This document shows positions 13,076 through 22,228 of a DNA stretch of 55,692 bases, piece after piece. Each line of letters starts with the position of its first letter. The stretch's first letter is position 1. The translations under genes and the position numbers were made by a program. The notes beneath the pieces were generated by a model that had not been told where the DNA came from, did not search any database, and saw nothing but the letters and a program-made list of their open reading frames with translations. Source of the stretch: a virus. The DNA lies in IMG/VR virus record IMGVR_UViG_3300035701_000039, positions 1 to 55,692 of that record; one strand, given 5' to 3'.

Positions 13076-15622
13076 ATGCCAAGAGCAAAAATAGCGAAGA
13101 ACCAGCCGAAGATACCCTCTTTTTCTAGGAGGGAGAAGGCATTAGCGGTTCTAGGAAGATTAGTCGGCGTAAAGCTGGAGAAGACTACTCCAGTCCAACC
13201 AACTTTTGTCTTTGAACCAGAACCTCAGATCAGATACCCTGTTTATGATTACATCAATCTATTTGAGGTAGCCACTACTTCATGGCCGCTCAGACGGGCA
13301 TTCCGGGCGATCATTCAGGAATGCATAAGGAACCGTTGGACGATCAAACCGGCCTTTAAGTGGAAGTGTGACAAATGTGGCAAGACGTATGACCACACCC
13401 CGAATGAGAATCAGTTGAAGGAAGGGGAAAAACCGAAGTGCGAGGCTAATGGGTGTGGTGCTGAATTAAGACAACCATCCGAAGATCAGGCTAGGATTCT
13501 AGAACGTCTTCTTAAGAGACCGAATGGGGACTACCATTTCGATGACTTTGTTAAGTCATCTATATTCTACGACTTGTCCTTAGACGACTGGTACTGGGGC
13601 ATGTCCTTCAAGCGGGTTCCTAAGACTGAAGGCGGCAAGGTAGTCGTTCAGGAGAAGAAGGTAGTCTACGAGAAGGTCCCTAAAGAAATATTCGTTGAGG
13701 ATGCAAGGTTCATCTTCCCAGTAGCAGACGAATTCGGACACCTAGGCGGTTACGAATGGTTCTGTTCAGAATGTTATGATAAACAGCCCGGGGATCAGCC
13801 GGTAGTTGCTATCAGACAAGACATGAGTCTAGCAGATCGACAAAAGGCTATAATCTGTCCTCTCTGTGGGGAAGTAATGGAACAGACGGCCTACGTTCAG
13901 GAAATAGGCGGGATGGTGACGGCAAGGTTCACCAAGAACGAACTTATTCATGGGTCCAGTTCCAGAGTAGCACCTGCCCTCTTTGGGAATTCTAAGATCG
14001 TAAGCGTATGGAAGCTAGTTCAAACGGTCTTAGCCATGGACGATTATAATTGGGAAGTCTACAGCACCGGAAAGGTTGGAAGCATCATTGGCTTTCCGGG
14101 AGAGGACCAGTTAGAAGTCGACGAGAAGAAGAAGGCCATAGAAGAGGAAATCAAGGCCCTTGACGCTAAAGACATTCAGAGTGGAAGGTACAAGTCTTCT
14201 AAGAAGATAAGGACCCTAATGCTCGGTCTCAAGAAGGACCAGCAACCGATCAGGATTCCTATCATGGAAGACATGAAGGCGATGCAGTCGATCGAATTCT
14301 ACAGGCTCTACATGGAAGCAATTGCCGGAATATATGGGGTTACACCTGAATTCGTGAGCACAACGGACGTGGCCGGAGGAGGGATAAAACTCAAGATTGA
14401 TGTTCAGAACAGGACGACTCAGGAGCATCAGGCTGGATTTGCGGATCTATTTAACGACGACCTACTCCCCAAGTTCGGGATAACCGACTGGTTGTTCATC
14501 TTCAATCCGATAGAGGGAAGGGACCAATTAAGGGACTCTCAGACCGAACACACTAAGGCTGCTACCGCCATGACTTGGGCTCAGGCTGGGTTCAATGTAA
14601 GTCTAGGACCCGGAAGAGAATTGATCGTCACTGGAAAAGCGAACATACCTAGGGTTCAAGAACCTTCTAGGGCGGGTGAAGCACCTCGTTTCATGGAAGG
14701 CAAACCTGAATTCTGGCAGGGAGGAGAACCCACTAGGACAGGCGGCGAACGACTAGAATTGGGTGAGAAACCCACGGTTGAAGGGATGGGTGAGGGTGAA
14801 GTCCGTCTACCCATTTCTTGGTATTCAGCTTCTCAGATACGGATATGGGACCGGGTCTATGCTCTCAACAATGACAAAGATGAAGTCTATGTCGTGGTTA
14901 ACAATCATGAAGTGCAAGGGACTAGAACTTCGGCTACTAATCTTAACTACGCTGTAGCTTACCTTCTCGATAACGTTCTGGAATACATTAGCTCAAAACT
15001 AGCTGGAAAAGTGGGATTTAACGAAGATGACTTTAAGTCCGGGCAAAAGAAGATCGTGACTGGCTTTCGAAGGAAATTTGAGCCAGAACTTTTGATAAAC
15101 CTAGCTAGTTACTTAGATTCAATCGGCATGGAAGCCCTTGGTGAAAAGATTGATAGTCTGAGGATGAGACTAGAACAGATCAAGCCCAAGAAACTAGAGA
15201 TTCAGGGAGAACCGAGTACGGAAACGGCGTCTGGAGAAATGTTGGAACCGATATTTGAACAGAAGTCTATTCTTCAGGCTCGTGCTCCTTTCGGGGTTTC
15301 ATGGCAGGAGGAAACATTGTTCAAAGCTTTCAAGTCGATAATCAAATGGGCGCAGGATGAGGTTAAGAAGGGGAAGAACAAGGAAAAGGTGACGCACGAG
15401 GCCCTAATCAAGGCTCAACATACTTTGGACTCATCCTATGAGGAACTGGTTAAGCGGGCAATTGAGCATGCCAAGAAGAGGACGAAGAAGATCGTAAATC
15501 TTTCGCCCGATGAATTGAGAAGGATCAACGCCTATAAAGAAAACAGTCTCAACGATTTTGATAGGATCCTAAGAGATTCTCTAAAGGAGACGAAGAAGAA
15601 TGACGGAGAAAACATTGAGTAA
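13076..15622 (+). CDS. Portal protein with zinc-knuckle insertions and a long C-terminal extension
   Basis: 848 residues, far above the usual 400-550. The portal core starts at about residue 55 (YDYINLFEVATTSWPLRRAF) and includes the helical stem and clip region, with TPEFVSTTD at about 422. Two four-Cys inserts interrupt the wing: CDKC with CEANGC (about 100-123), and CSEC with CPLC (about 222-263). After about residue 560 comes an unassigned region with an SWYSASQIRIWD segment and a charged helical end. Position after TerL and before the MuF-like gene supports the call. The extension could hold the N-terminal half of a MuF-type protein. Confidence 0.85.
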   Translation: MPRAKIAKNQPKIPSFSRREKALAVLGRLVGVKLEKTTPVQPTFVFEPEPQIRYPVYDYINLFEVATTSWPLRRAFRAIIQECIRNRWTIKPAFKWKCDKCGKTYDHTPNENQLKEGEKPKCEANGCGAELRQPSEDQARILERLLKRPNGDYHFDDFVKSSIFYDLSLDDWYWGMSFKRVPKTEGGKVVVQEKKVVYEKVPKEIFVEDARFIFPVADEFGHLGGYEWFCSECYDKQPGDQPVVAIRQDMSLADRQKAIICPLCGEVMEQTAYVQEIGGMVTARFTKNELIHGSSSRVAPALFGNSKIVSVWKLVQTVLAMDDYNWEVYSTGKVGSIIGFPGEDQLEVDEKKKAIEEEIKALDAKDIQSGRYKSSKKIRTLMLGLKKDQQPIRIPIMEDMKAMQSIEFYRLYMEAIAGIYGVTPEFVSTTDVAGGGIKLKIDVQNRTTQEHQAGFADLFNDDLLPKFGITDWLFIFNPIEGRDQLRDSQTEHTKAATAMTWAQAGFNVSLGPGRELIVTGKANIPRVQEPSRAGEAPRFMEGKPEFWQGGEPTRTGGERLELGEKPTVEGMGEGEVRLPISWYSASQIRIWDRVYALNNDKDEVYVVVNNHEVQGTRTSATNLNYAVAYLLDNVLEYISSKLAGKVGFNEDDFKSGQKKIVTGFRRKFEPELLINLASYLDSIGMEALGEKIDSLRMRLEQIKPKKLEIQGEPSTETASGEMLEPIFEQKSILQARAPFGVSWQEETLFKAFKSIIKWAQDEVKKGKNKEKVTHEALIKAQHTLDSSYEELVKRAIEHAKKRTKKIVNLSPDELRRINAYKENSLNDFDRILRDSLKETKKNDGENIE

Positions 15623-15701
15623 ATGGGCCATTCGTGCCCATGACGGCACCGAGTATAGGAAAGTCGCTGTTTCAAGTTTAGGAGTGTTGAGTACAAGATG
15701 A
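15615..15701 (+). CDS. 28-residue microprotein resembling the N-terminus of the next gene
   Basis: TTG start overlapping the portal stop by 8 nt; its stop overlaps the next ATG. The product contains AIRAHDGTEYRKVAV, which parallels AIYGFDGTNWVKVKV at the start of the next protein. It is therefore either a partial duplication or a real minimal repeat unit. Confidence 0.4.
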   Translation: MSKWAIRAHDGTEYRKVAVSSLGVLSTR

Positions 15702-16498
15702 GTGAAAAAGGCCTGCCGGCCCGGGCAATTTATGGTTTTGACGGTACCAACTGGGTAAAGGTCAAGGTTGATGCAGATGGAAAGGTCTATATTACTAATA
15801 CAGATCTAACCACTATTCTCGCGGCGGTACAACATACCACTTATGGTCTTTCTGCCCTCAAGACCCTGATAGATTCAATCATAGCAAAAACTGATCTCAT
15901 ACCTGCAGGTGGGATAGCAACTGAGGATAAACAAGATACTATCATTGACAAAACAGAGAATTTGCCTTCAGATCCCGCAGACGAATCCGCTGTAGAAGCA
16001 GCCATAACCGCCGCTCATTCTGCTACCGAGACAAAGATTGAGAGGAAAATAACACACATGGATTTCTGGGCGGATAATACGGCGCAGGTCATTTTGACGA
16101 CAATAGCAACTGCCGACTATGCTCTGTCCGCTTTAACCGTGGCCGGAATACCTAACGGAGCAACTTTAGTTCGCGTCGTTGCCCTGCTCAAGATAGCGGT
16201 TATTCGGGATACAAGCGCCTCCAACAATGCTGTGAATGGAGCAACTGCCCTAAAAGTTGATGCTGATGTTGCTTATGGTTCATTGGTTACGGCTATAGAT
16301 ATTGCAGACAATTCATGGGCTGTTCTGGTGGCGAATGGTGCAGACCGGGGCGGGGACATTATGATTGGAGACAACGATGTCAAGACCGAAATAACCGGGA
16401 ATGGGATTTTTTACGCCCGGTTAGAGAACATAGCCTGTGACGGGAACAATCTCAGCCTTGAAGACGTTGCTTGGGGAGTAAGGGTTTACTTTTACTGA
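15698..16498 (+). CDS. Virion surface or fibre-like protein
   Basis: 266 residues. It starts with the A-I-x-x-x-D-G-T-x-W strand seen in phage surface proteins, then a coiled stretch with YGLSALKTLIDSI and TEDKQDTIIDKTENL typical of trimeric fibre stalks. The C-terminal half is beta-rich and low in charge. It sits between portal and the lectin-propeller protein, so decoration or head fibre is a reasonable guess. Confidence 0.6.
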   Translation: MSEKGLPARAIYGFDGTNWVKVKVDADGKVYITNTDLTTILAAVQHTTYGLSALKTLIDSIIAKTDLIPAGGIATEDKQDTIIDKTENLPSDPADESAVEAAITAAHSATETKIERKITHMDFWADNTAQVILTTIATADYALSALTVAGIPNGATLVRVVALLKIAVIRDTSASNNAVNGATALKVDADVAYGSLVTAIDIADNSWAVLVANGADRGGDIMIGDNDVKTEITGNGIFYARLENIACDGNNLSLEDVAWGVRVYFY

Positions 16499-16508
16499 GG
16501 CATAGTCT

Positions 16509-18527
16509 TTGGGCTGGTTGTCCGGTTGGGGTAGAAAACGTGTCAAACTTACAATAGATGCCGATGACATTGACGCCGACTTAACAGATTTTCCTATTCT
16601 AGTCTACATATCAGCAAGTTCTGGAATCAATGCCGAGGATATGAGTTGTGTCTTTGATGAATTAATTTCGGATGCTAACAGGAAGAAGATAGCGGTTACA
16701 ACAGGCGATGGCGTAACTGAGTGCAAAGTTGAAATAGAGAAATGGGATGACGCTAATGAAAAGGCTTGGTTGTGGGTTAAAGTTCCCACAATAGACGATG
16801 CAAATAACACGGATCTGTACCTTTATTATGATCGCAATCATGCCGACAATGATGCTAATGTCGGTGATCCAGAATCAACTCCTGCCATGGCTGTTTGGGA
16901 TACTAATTTCTTGTTAGTTCAACACATGGAAGATACTGTCCTTGGTGAAGTTTGGGTTAGGCAGGGCAACTGTATAGGTCCAATCGCCGATCAATGGATC
17001 CTCGAATCTTCGGTTATATATGATATTGATCCCCAAATTCTTACTGGAGAAACGAATGTTTTTAAGATGTGGTACCTGAACGAGAATGCTGGAAGTTATG
17101 GTATTTATTATGCCGAATCTACAGATGGACTGTCTTGGACACTCTATAGCAGCAATCCTGTTTTAGCGAGCATACGCAGGGTTTCCATATTTAAAGATGG
17201 TTCAACATTTTATCTATACGGCAGTCCTGATGACGTAAATATTAAACGTTATCACAGTTCTGACGGTTTAAGCTGGACTGATGATGGAATAGTTCTTAGT
17301 CCGAGTGGCAGTGGGTGGGACAGTGTAAGATGCGTTAATTCTTTCGTTTGGAAAGAATCAGCTAATGACTGGAGAATGCTGTACGAAGCGGAAGGAAGTT
17401 TTTGGCAAATTGGTTATGCTACATCCACCGACGGTTTGTCTTGGTCTAAAAGTGGGAGCAACCCAGTAATTCCTGCTCCTAGTGGTGGAGTTCGTGGTGG
17501 TCCATTCGTACAGAAAATAGGTTCCACTTACTGGTGTTGGTGTCATGGTTCAACTGGTGGATTTCTACCAACGGACATTTATCGTTACTATAGCACTAAT
17601 TTAACATCTTGGACGCAAAGTCCTTCTGGAATTGATTTCGCTCGGACTGATTCAGATGAGGGTCCGAGTAGTGGTGCTGGACAAGTCGCGGATCCAAGCT
17701 TGTTAGAAATGGGCGGCAATGTCTACATGTGGTACACGGCCTGTATAACTCAAAACAGCGGAGACATGCACATTAAACTAGCAAAGGCGACTGGGACTTT
17801 TGCTCAAATTATTCTTGCTCCAATAATTTTAGATTCCACAACTAACAACTTGGACGGTACAAAGAAAGACGGTACTCACCCCGCCGTAAACACTAATAGC
17901 AAAATAGCTCATGGTCAGACTCAAGCTTCTGCGGATTACATTGACTTTGGAACTTCAGCAATTTTAAAACCTACTAGTGTCACTGTAGAAGCGTGGGTGA
18001 AAAGTTCTGCCGATACCGGATATATTTTTTGCAAATCATGCGACAATAAGGGTGGACATGTGGCTTATGGTGTGAATTGGGGCGTTTACGCCGCTGGAAA
18101 AATATGGGTCCGCATACAAAAAACTAATGGCGGTTTAAGCCCAACATTTTTAGATTTGAGCGTAACCGTGGCAACAATGAATGATGGCAACTGGCATCAT
18201 GTGACTTTTACTTATGGCGGAGTTGGTACTCCTATAAATCTCTATTATGATGGAGTATTAATAGGCACATCGGCGAATGGAGTAGCTCTTCTTTACGTGT
18301 CAGATATGAATGCTGGAACAGCAGAATATGATATTGTTGGGTGGGAAATTCCATTCGTAGGGGTTTTAGATGAGTTAAGGATTTCTGGTACCGCAAGAGC
18401 GGCTGGTTGGGTTAAGGCGACCTATGAAACCGGAAGGGATCATTTGTTGGTTTGGGGAACGGAAGAATTATTGCCAAGAGGGGCAGGTTCAATTATTCCC
18501 TTTATGGAGGAGATGATCCTTGGCTGA
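16509..18527 (+). CDS. DUF2341 / LamG lectin-like protein with an inserted five-blade beta-propeller
   Basis: 672 residues from TTG. Residues 1-115 match DUF2341 (RVKLTIDADDIDADLTDFPI). A concanavalin-like LamG domain begins at WDTNFLLVQHMEDT (about 130-143) and resumes at ILDSTTNNLDGT (about 440), ending VGVLDELRISGTARA. Between them lies about 290 residues of GH43/GH32-like propeller repeats (STDGLSW three times, DPSLLEMGGNVYMWY). In ordinary DUF2341-LamG proteins the two LamG pieces are adjacent. Composition is more AT-rich than the flanking genes, suggesting transfer. Likely glycan binding, possibly glycan cleavage, at the virion surface. Confidence 0.75.
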   Translation: MGWLSGWGRKRVKLTIDADDIDADLTDFPILVYISASSGINAEDMSCVFDELISDANRKKIAVTTGDGVTECKVEIEKWDDANEKAWLWVKVPTIDDANNTDLYLYYDRNHADNDANVGDPESTPAMAVWDTNFLLVQHMEDTVLGEVWVRQGNCIGPIADQWILESSVIYDIDPQILTGETNVFKMWYLNENAGSYGIYYAESTDGLSWTLYSSNPVLASIRRVSIFKDGSTFYLYGSPDDVNIKRYHSSDGLSWTDDGIVLSPSGSGWDSVRCVNSFVWKESANDWRMLYEAEGSFWQIGYATSTDGLSWSKSGSNPVIPAPSGGVRGGPFVQKIGSTYWCWCHGSTGGFLPTDIYRYYSTNLTSWTQSPSGIDFARTDSDEGPSSGAGQVADPSLLEMGGNVYMWYTACITQNSGDMHIKLAKATGTFAQIILAPIILDSTTNNLDGTKKDGTHPAVNTNSKIAHGQTQASADYIDFGTSAILKPTSVTVEAWVKSSADTGYIFCKSCDNKGGHVAYGVNWGVYAAGKIWVRIQKTNGGLSPTFLDLSVTVATMNDGNWHHVTFTYGGVGTPINLYYDGVLIGTSANGVALLYVSDMNAGTAEYDIVGWEIPFVGVLDELRISGTARAAGWVKATYETGRDHLLVWGTEELLPRGAGSIIPFMEEMILG

Positions 18528-18807
18528 AGAAGGAAGCTTCTGGACGAGCGATGAAGGCATACTTCTCCGTTTAGAAGATCTAGCCGGGGACTTCACCTTT
18601 AAGACTTACAATGGGGCGCTGCTGGGGAATTTCAAAGAGGCAGGGTTCGAGAAGCTCGTTTGGGTAGGAGTGGAGGATGACAAGATCTGTGAGGATTGCC
18701 TAGACCACGTCGGACGGGTTTGGAGGTCCTATGGGTTTCTACCTAAGATGCCGAGGCATGTTGGCTGTCGTTGCTGTTGGGATGTAGAAATTTCATTGGA
18801 GGATTGA
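18520..18807 (+). CDS. Short MuF-like head protein (C-terminal MuF core only)
   Basis: 95 residues from TTG with GGAGG upstream. The end, D-D-K-I-C-E-D-C then MPRHVGCRCCWD, is the Cys/His signature of the Mu gpF head-morphogenesis domain (D-x-x-x-C-x-x-C ... P-x-H-x-x-C-R-C). Typical MuF proteins are 250 residues or more, so the N-terminal part is missing or is supplied by the portal extension. A homing-endonuclease remnant follows directly. Confidence 0.7.
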   Translation: MAEEGSFWTSDEGILLRLEDLAGDFTFKTYNGALLGNFKEAGFEKLVWVGVEDDKICEDCLDHVGRVWRSYGFLPKMPRHVGCRCCWDVEISLED

Positions 18808-18811
18808 CGGT

Positions 18812-18880
18812 TTGGAGAAGAGTTATCTGGCAGGTCTATTTGACGGTGAAGGTTGCGTTTCATTAATAGAATTAAAATAA
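18812..18880 (+). pseudogene. LAGLIDADG homing-endonuclease remnant
   Basis: A 22-residue frame from TTG encodes EKSYLAGLFDGEGCVSLIEL, the diagnostic first LAGLIDADG helix and beta strand. It then stops at 18878-18880. The rest of the enzyme (about 130 residues or more) is absent. This looks like the stump of a homing endonuclease lost by deletion, right after the MuF-like gene. Confidence 0.75.
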
Positions 18881-18900
18881 AATGAGGAGGAAAAGAAAGA

Positions 18901-19269
18901 ATGACTGAAGTGAAAGACCTAACCTATTCGAAGAGTCAAAGGAAGTCTAAACTGAAAGAGATCGTCGGACCAGACGGCACTAAGCATCAAGTGCCACAGG
19001 AATATTGGAGGGCAACAGTCCTAAGAGACCCGATGGGAGCAACGGCACAATTGGCTGCTCGGAACAAGGATCCTGACCTTGAGAAGATTAGGATAATGGA
19101 CATACCCATCAAATCTTTCGTCGAGGCGCCGATCATAGATCTGGAGAAGCCAAATGAACCGATTCAACCGCCCATCATTTCTAGACCGTTGATTTCAAAT
19201 CTCAGTCAGGACACGGCAAAGCGATTAGGATTTAGGTCTGAGCAAGAAGGTAAAACGAAGAAGAAGTGA
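18901..19269 (+). CDS. Hypothetical head-region protein
   Basis: 122 residues; ATG with GAGGAGG about 12 nt upstream. Basic ends and a Pro/Ile-rich middle (PPIISRPLIS). Not recognised. Position suggests a minor head or internal protein. Confidence 0.5.
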   Translation: MTEVKDLTYSKSQRKSKLKEIVGPDGTKHQVPQEYWRATVLRDPMGATAQLAARNKDPDLEKIRIMDIPIKSFVEAPIIDLEKPNEPIQPPIISRPLISNLSQDTAKRLGFRSEQEGKTKKK

Positions 19270-19273
19270 GAAA

Positions 19274-19687
19274 ATGAGGTTGGATCCGAATAGCGTGATT
19301 AAGCGGCCTAGATTTTTGACTTCAACTCGAAGACCCGGGTATGATATAGACTTTCATCCTCGCGCTTTTGACAAACCTCTCGCATGTCGGGTTGGAAGAC
19401 ATCCTACTCTAAGAAGGATCATTGGTCCCGGTGGCATACCCCATCTCTATTGCCCCAAATGTGGTTCAAGCATTGGGGAAGGTCTGCATACCGGAACGTG
19501 GAGCAAAGACGACATAGACCGTTTGACGAAGATCAAGCAGGGATTATATTCGGCTCAGAAACCTAGGACGAAGAAAGAGATAATGAATGAGGCTTGGGAG
19601 AAGCACCAAGCATCGGCGGGTCAACGTAAGGAACGAATGGAAGCTTCGATTGAGAGGTTTGTAAAAGAGCGAATGCTCGATGAATGA
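19274..19687 (+). CDS. Hypothetical protein with zinc ribbon half-site
   Basis: 137 residues. A Cys-x-x-x-x-His (ACRVGRH) and a CPKC about 20 residues later form a likely zinc site; the C-terminus is a basic helix. It overlaps the ligase gene by 8 nt, so a functional link with it is possible. Confidence 0.5.
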   Translation: MRLDPNSVIKRPRFLTSTRRPGYDIDFHPRAFDKPLACRVGRHPTLRRIIGPGGIPHLYCPKCGSSIGEGLHTGTWSKDDIDRLTKIKQGLYSAQKPRTKKEIMNEAWEKHQASAGQRKERMEASIERFVKERMLDE

Positions 19688-21455
19688 CTTTTCTTCTAAG
19701 CCTATTAAGTTTCTTTATTTTGAAATAGCTAGGCTTAGGACCCTCTACGATTCTAAACCAGAAATACGTGAGGCTATAATAGAACGGTATGGGCAGGTAG
19801 TGAAGGAACTTGATGGTAGAGGAGCCAAATGGTTCTGGGCACCTCATCTAATAGACCAATTCATTGACATCAAGAAGGCCTTTATTAAACCCAACAAGCC
19901 GGCATGGAGGATCTTTACTCCAGAAGAAGTCTTTGACATTTCCGGATTTGAACTTCCTGTTCTGGTTGACGTCAAGATAGATGGGATGAGGCTTCAGATC
20001 CATAATGATGCTGGGGTACAAATCTATTCTGAAGATGAGGGCCTGAACAAGACTCATAAATTCAAGGAACCTCTAGAGGACATTAAGAAACTGCCGGAAG
20101 GAACGATCCTAGACGCCGAAGGGGTTCTAGTCGCTGATGGACAGGTTCTTCATAGGACTAGTTTCATTGGTTACGTTAACGGGAAGGGGTTTGACGAGGA
20201 GAAGGACAAGCAGACTGAATTTTGGGTCTTTGACGTCCTCAGATGGGGAAATAAGGATCTTACCGATGAGCCATTATCAGTCCGGTTATCCTACCTAAAG
20301 AAGGTTCCGGAATGCAAGCACCTGAAGGTGTTCAAGGCCGGGGAAGAAGCTTTCATCTGTAAGACTAGAGAAGAGGTTCTAACCGCGGTCAAGAAGGTTG
20401 CAGGGAAGAAAGGATCAGAAGGGGCAATGATTAAACTCCTTTCCAGCACATACGTCAAGGACATTCATAATAAAGGCTGGATAAAACTCAAGAACCTCAA
20501 GGAGGTAGACTGTCTAGTAGTTGAGATTGAACAACCCAAACACCAGAAGGGTCCTTTAGAAGGCAAACCGGTTGAGGGAGTATTCAACTATCATGTGGCT
20601 GCTGGTCCATACCCGGAAGCAGATGGTAAGGTTCTTCTAGACAAGGTTTCAACTAAAGTCCGAGAGTATGAGGGGAAAGTCTATGCTCACCTCGGTAAGA
20701 CCTTTAATACCGAGATCAAGGCGAAGGTTGGGGACATAATAAGGGTCTGGTCACCGGAAATAAACAGGTATGAGGTTAAGGATACGAAACTTTATACTTA
20801 TGGAATCTATGAACCCAAGGTTCTGGAATGGGTTCACGAGAGGAATATACCGGATAGTCTGAACGTCCTCAATCGTTTGGCGGAACAGACTTCAGAATTA
20901 CATCCAAGAGAAGTTAATAAGGCTGGGGATTGGTGTGTAGATGGCGGAGGAAATTGGATCACGATTTCCGGTACTCATGTCTGCGTGGGTATTAAAGATC
21001 AAATGGAATTTCAAGGGTCCAACCCTATTCAGGAGACTCGAGTTCGAGCAGCTTTATCTAGACTACCTTTGGGAGATCGTAAAGACTTCAAAAGGGTTTA
21101 TATCCGGGATAGGTTGAATCTATCCGGATATGACGCCACTTTTAAGAGGGATGTTGATGGTTCTTCTTCCATGTTCGTGGCGAAAGAGACTTTGGAAGGT
21201 GAGGACTGGAACAATTTTTCTAATCACGTCATTTCTCACGAAGTAGGTCATAATGTATTCGTTAGAAATCTGACCGAAGATCAGTCTTCGGATTGGAGAA
21301 CTTTCTTCTATGACGCAAAAGATAGTTTTCCGTCCGAGCATTCGCAAATAAATCCGGATGAAGGGTTCGCTGAGGCCTATAGCAGATATCAAACTGGTTT
21401 GCCACTCGATCCCAAAATAAAGGATAAGATTGAGGGACTCGGGATAAAGAGATGA
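19680..21455 (+). CDS. ATP-dependent DNA ligase fused to a zinc metallopeptidase
   Basis: 591 residues. Ligase: motif I V-K-I-D-G-M-R with Lys99 as adenylation site, motif III ILDAEGV, motif IV EGAMIKL, motif V GWIKLKN, then an OB-fold-like part to about residue 400. A linker GGNWITISGTHVCVG (about 422-436) leads to a gluzincin-like domain: HEVGH (His520, Glu521, His524) and DEGFAEAY (Glu565 as third ligand). The next gene repeats the linker plus peptidase without the ligase. The overlap chain with neighbours is 8 and 4 nt. Ligase-peptidase fusion is unusual. I infer that the peptidase part is a phage head-type domain and that the ligase was joined to it, perhaps for virion loading and release. 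Confidence 0.85.
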   Translation: MNDFSSKPIKFLYFEIARLRTLYDSKPEIREAIIERYGQVVKELDGRGAKWFWAPHLIDQFIDIKKAFIKPNKPAWRIFTPEEVFDISGFELPVLVDVKIDGMRLQIHNDAGVQIYSEDEGLNKTHKFKEPLEDIKKLPEGTILDAEGVLVADGQVLHRTSFIGYVNGKGFDEEKDKQTEFWVFDVLRWGNKDLTDEPLSVRLSYLKKVPECKHLKVFKAGEEAFICKTREEVLTAVKKVAGKKGSEGAMIKLLSSTYVKDIHNKGWIKLKNLKEVDCLVVEIEQPKHQKGPLEGKPVEGVFNYHVAAGPYPEADGKVLLDKVSTKVREYEGKVYAHLGKTFNTEIKAKVGDIIRVWSPEINRYEVKDTKLYTYGIYEPKVLEWVHERNIPDSLNVLNRLAEQTSELHPREVNKAGDWCVDGGGNWITISGTHVCVGIKDQMEFQGSNPIQETRVRAALSRLPLGDRKDFKRVYIRDRLNLSGYDATFKRDVDGSSSMFVAKETLEGEDWNNFSNHVISHEVGHNVFVRNLTEDQSSDWRTFFYDAKDSFPSEHSQINPDEGFAEAYSRYQTGLPLDPKIKDKIEGLGIKR

Positions 21456-22228
21456 AGAAGAAGATTTACTTAGATTCAAAATTCAACTCAGTTCCTAAAT
21501 CTGGGGCCAAATATGAGGTTGAATTAACCATAGAAGATGAACAGACAGTCGAGGAAAAATGGAAAATTCTGACTGAAAAGGACCGGGTCGCTAAGCAGGA
21601 TGAAGGCGGGGATGGAGGACATTGGGTCACGGTTAACGGACGACACATCTTCATCGGGGATGAGGAGCAGGGGAATTGGGAAGTCAATTATGAGAAGGTG
21701 TCTGGTTCAAGGCAGAAAGTCGGAGAGAAGACTTACCTTTACAATCAGGATTCAGATGCCTTTCCCGAAGAAGAAAAGAAGAAGATCAGTTCAGCCCTTT
21801 TACTAGAGGACAACAAGATTAAGAATAGATTTTCTTCTGTCCTCTTAACCAAAGGGAAGGACTATTTTGGAATGAATTGGAGGGAATTTGACGGTGAGAA
21901 ATGGGCTAACACCTTGGAAATTTCTAATTCGTCTCCTGAAGCCGTAATGACGATGGAGCATGAGTTCGGGCACGAATACACCAATTACGCCCGGGAAGAA
22001 GGATTGAATGAAGAATTCGAAACGGACTTTAAGAAGGCACGAAAAACTGACGGTTTAGATACAAGCGCATTTTCTCTTACCCCGGAACAGTCCAAGAAAG
22101 ATATAGATGAAGACATCGCTAATGCCTACGCCGCCTACGTCGTGGATCCAAAAGCCCTTAAAGAGGCCAGCCCCAATCGTTACGAAGCCATTAGGGGTCT
22201 GGTTGAGAAGGTGAGGGGTAAACCATGA
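21452..22228 (+). CDS. Zinc metallopeptidase-like head protein, paralogue of the ligase C-terminus
   Basis: 258 residues. GGHWVTVNGRHIFIG (about 54-68) matches the linker in the ligase fusion. HEFGHEY (His170, Glu171, His174) is the zinc helix. DEDIANAYAAYVVDP, some 40 residues later, may hold the third ligand. Overlaps neighbours by 4 nt on both sides. It may cleave a head or scaffold protein, or the fusion upstream. Confidence 0.7.
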   Translation: MKKKIYLDSKFNSVPKSGAKYEVELTIEDEQTVEEKWKILTEKDRVAKQDEGGDGGHWVTVNGRHIFIGDEEQGNWEVNYEKVSGSRQKVGEKTYLYNQDSDAFPEEEKKKISSALLLEDNKIKNRFSSVLLTKGKDYFGMNWREFDGEKWANTLEISNSSPEAVMTMEHEFGHEYTNYAREEGLNEEFETDFKKARKTDGLDTSAFSLTPEQSKKDIDEDIANAYAAYVVDPKALKEASPNRYEAIRGLVEKVRGKP

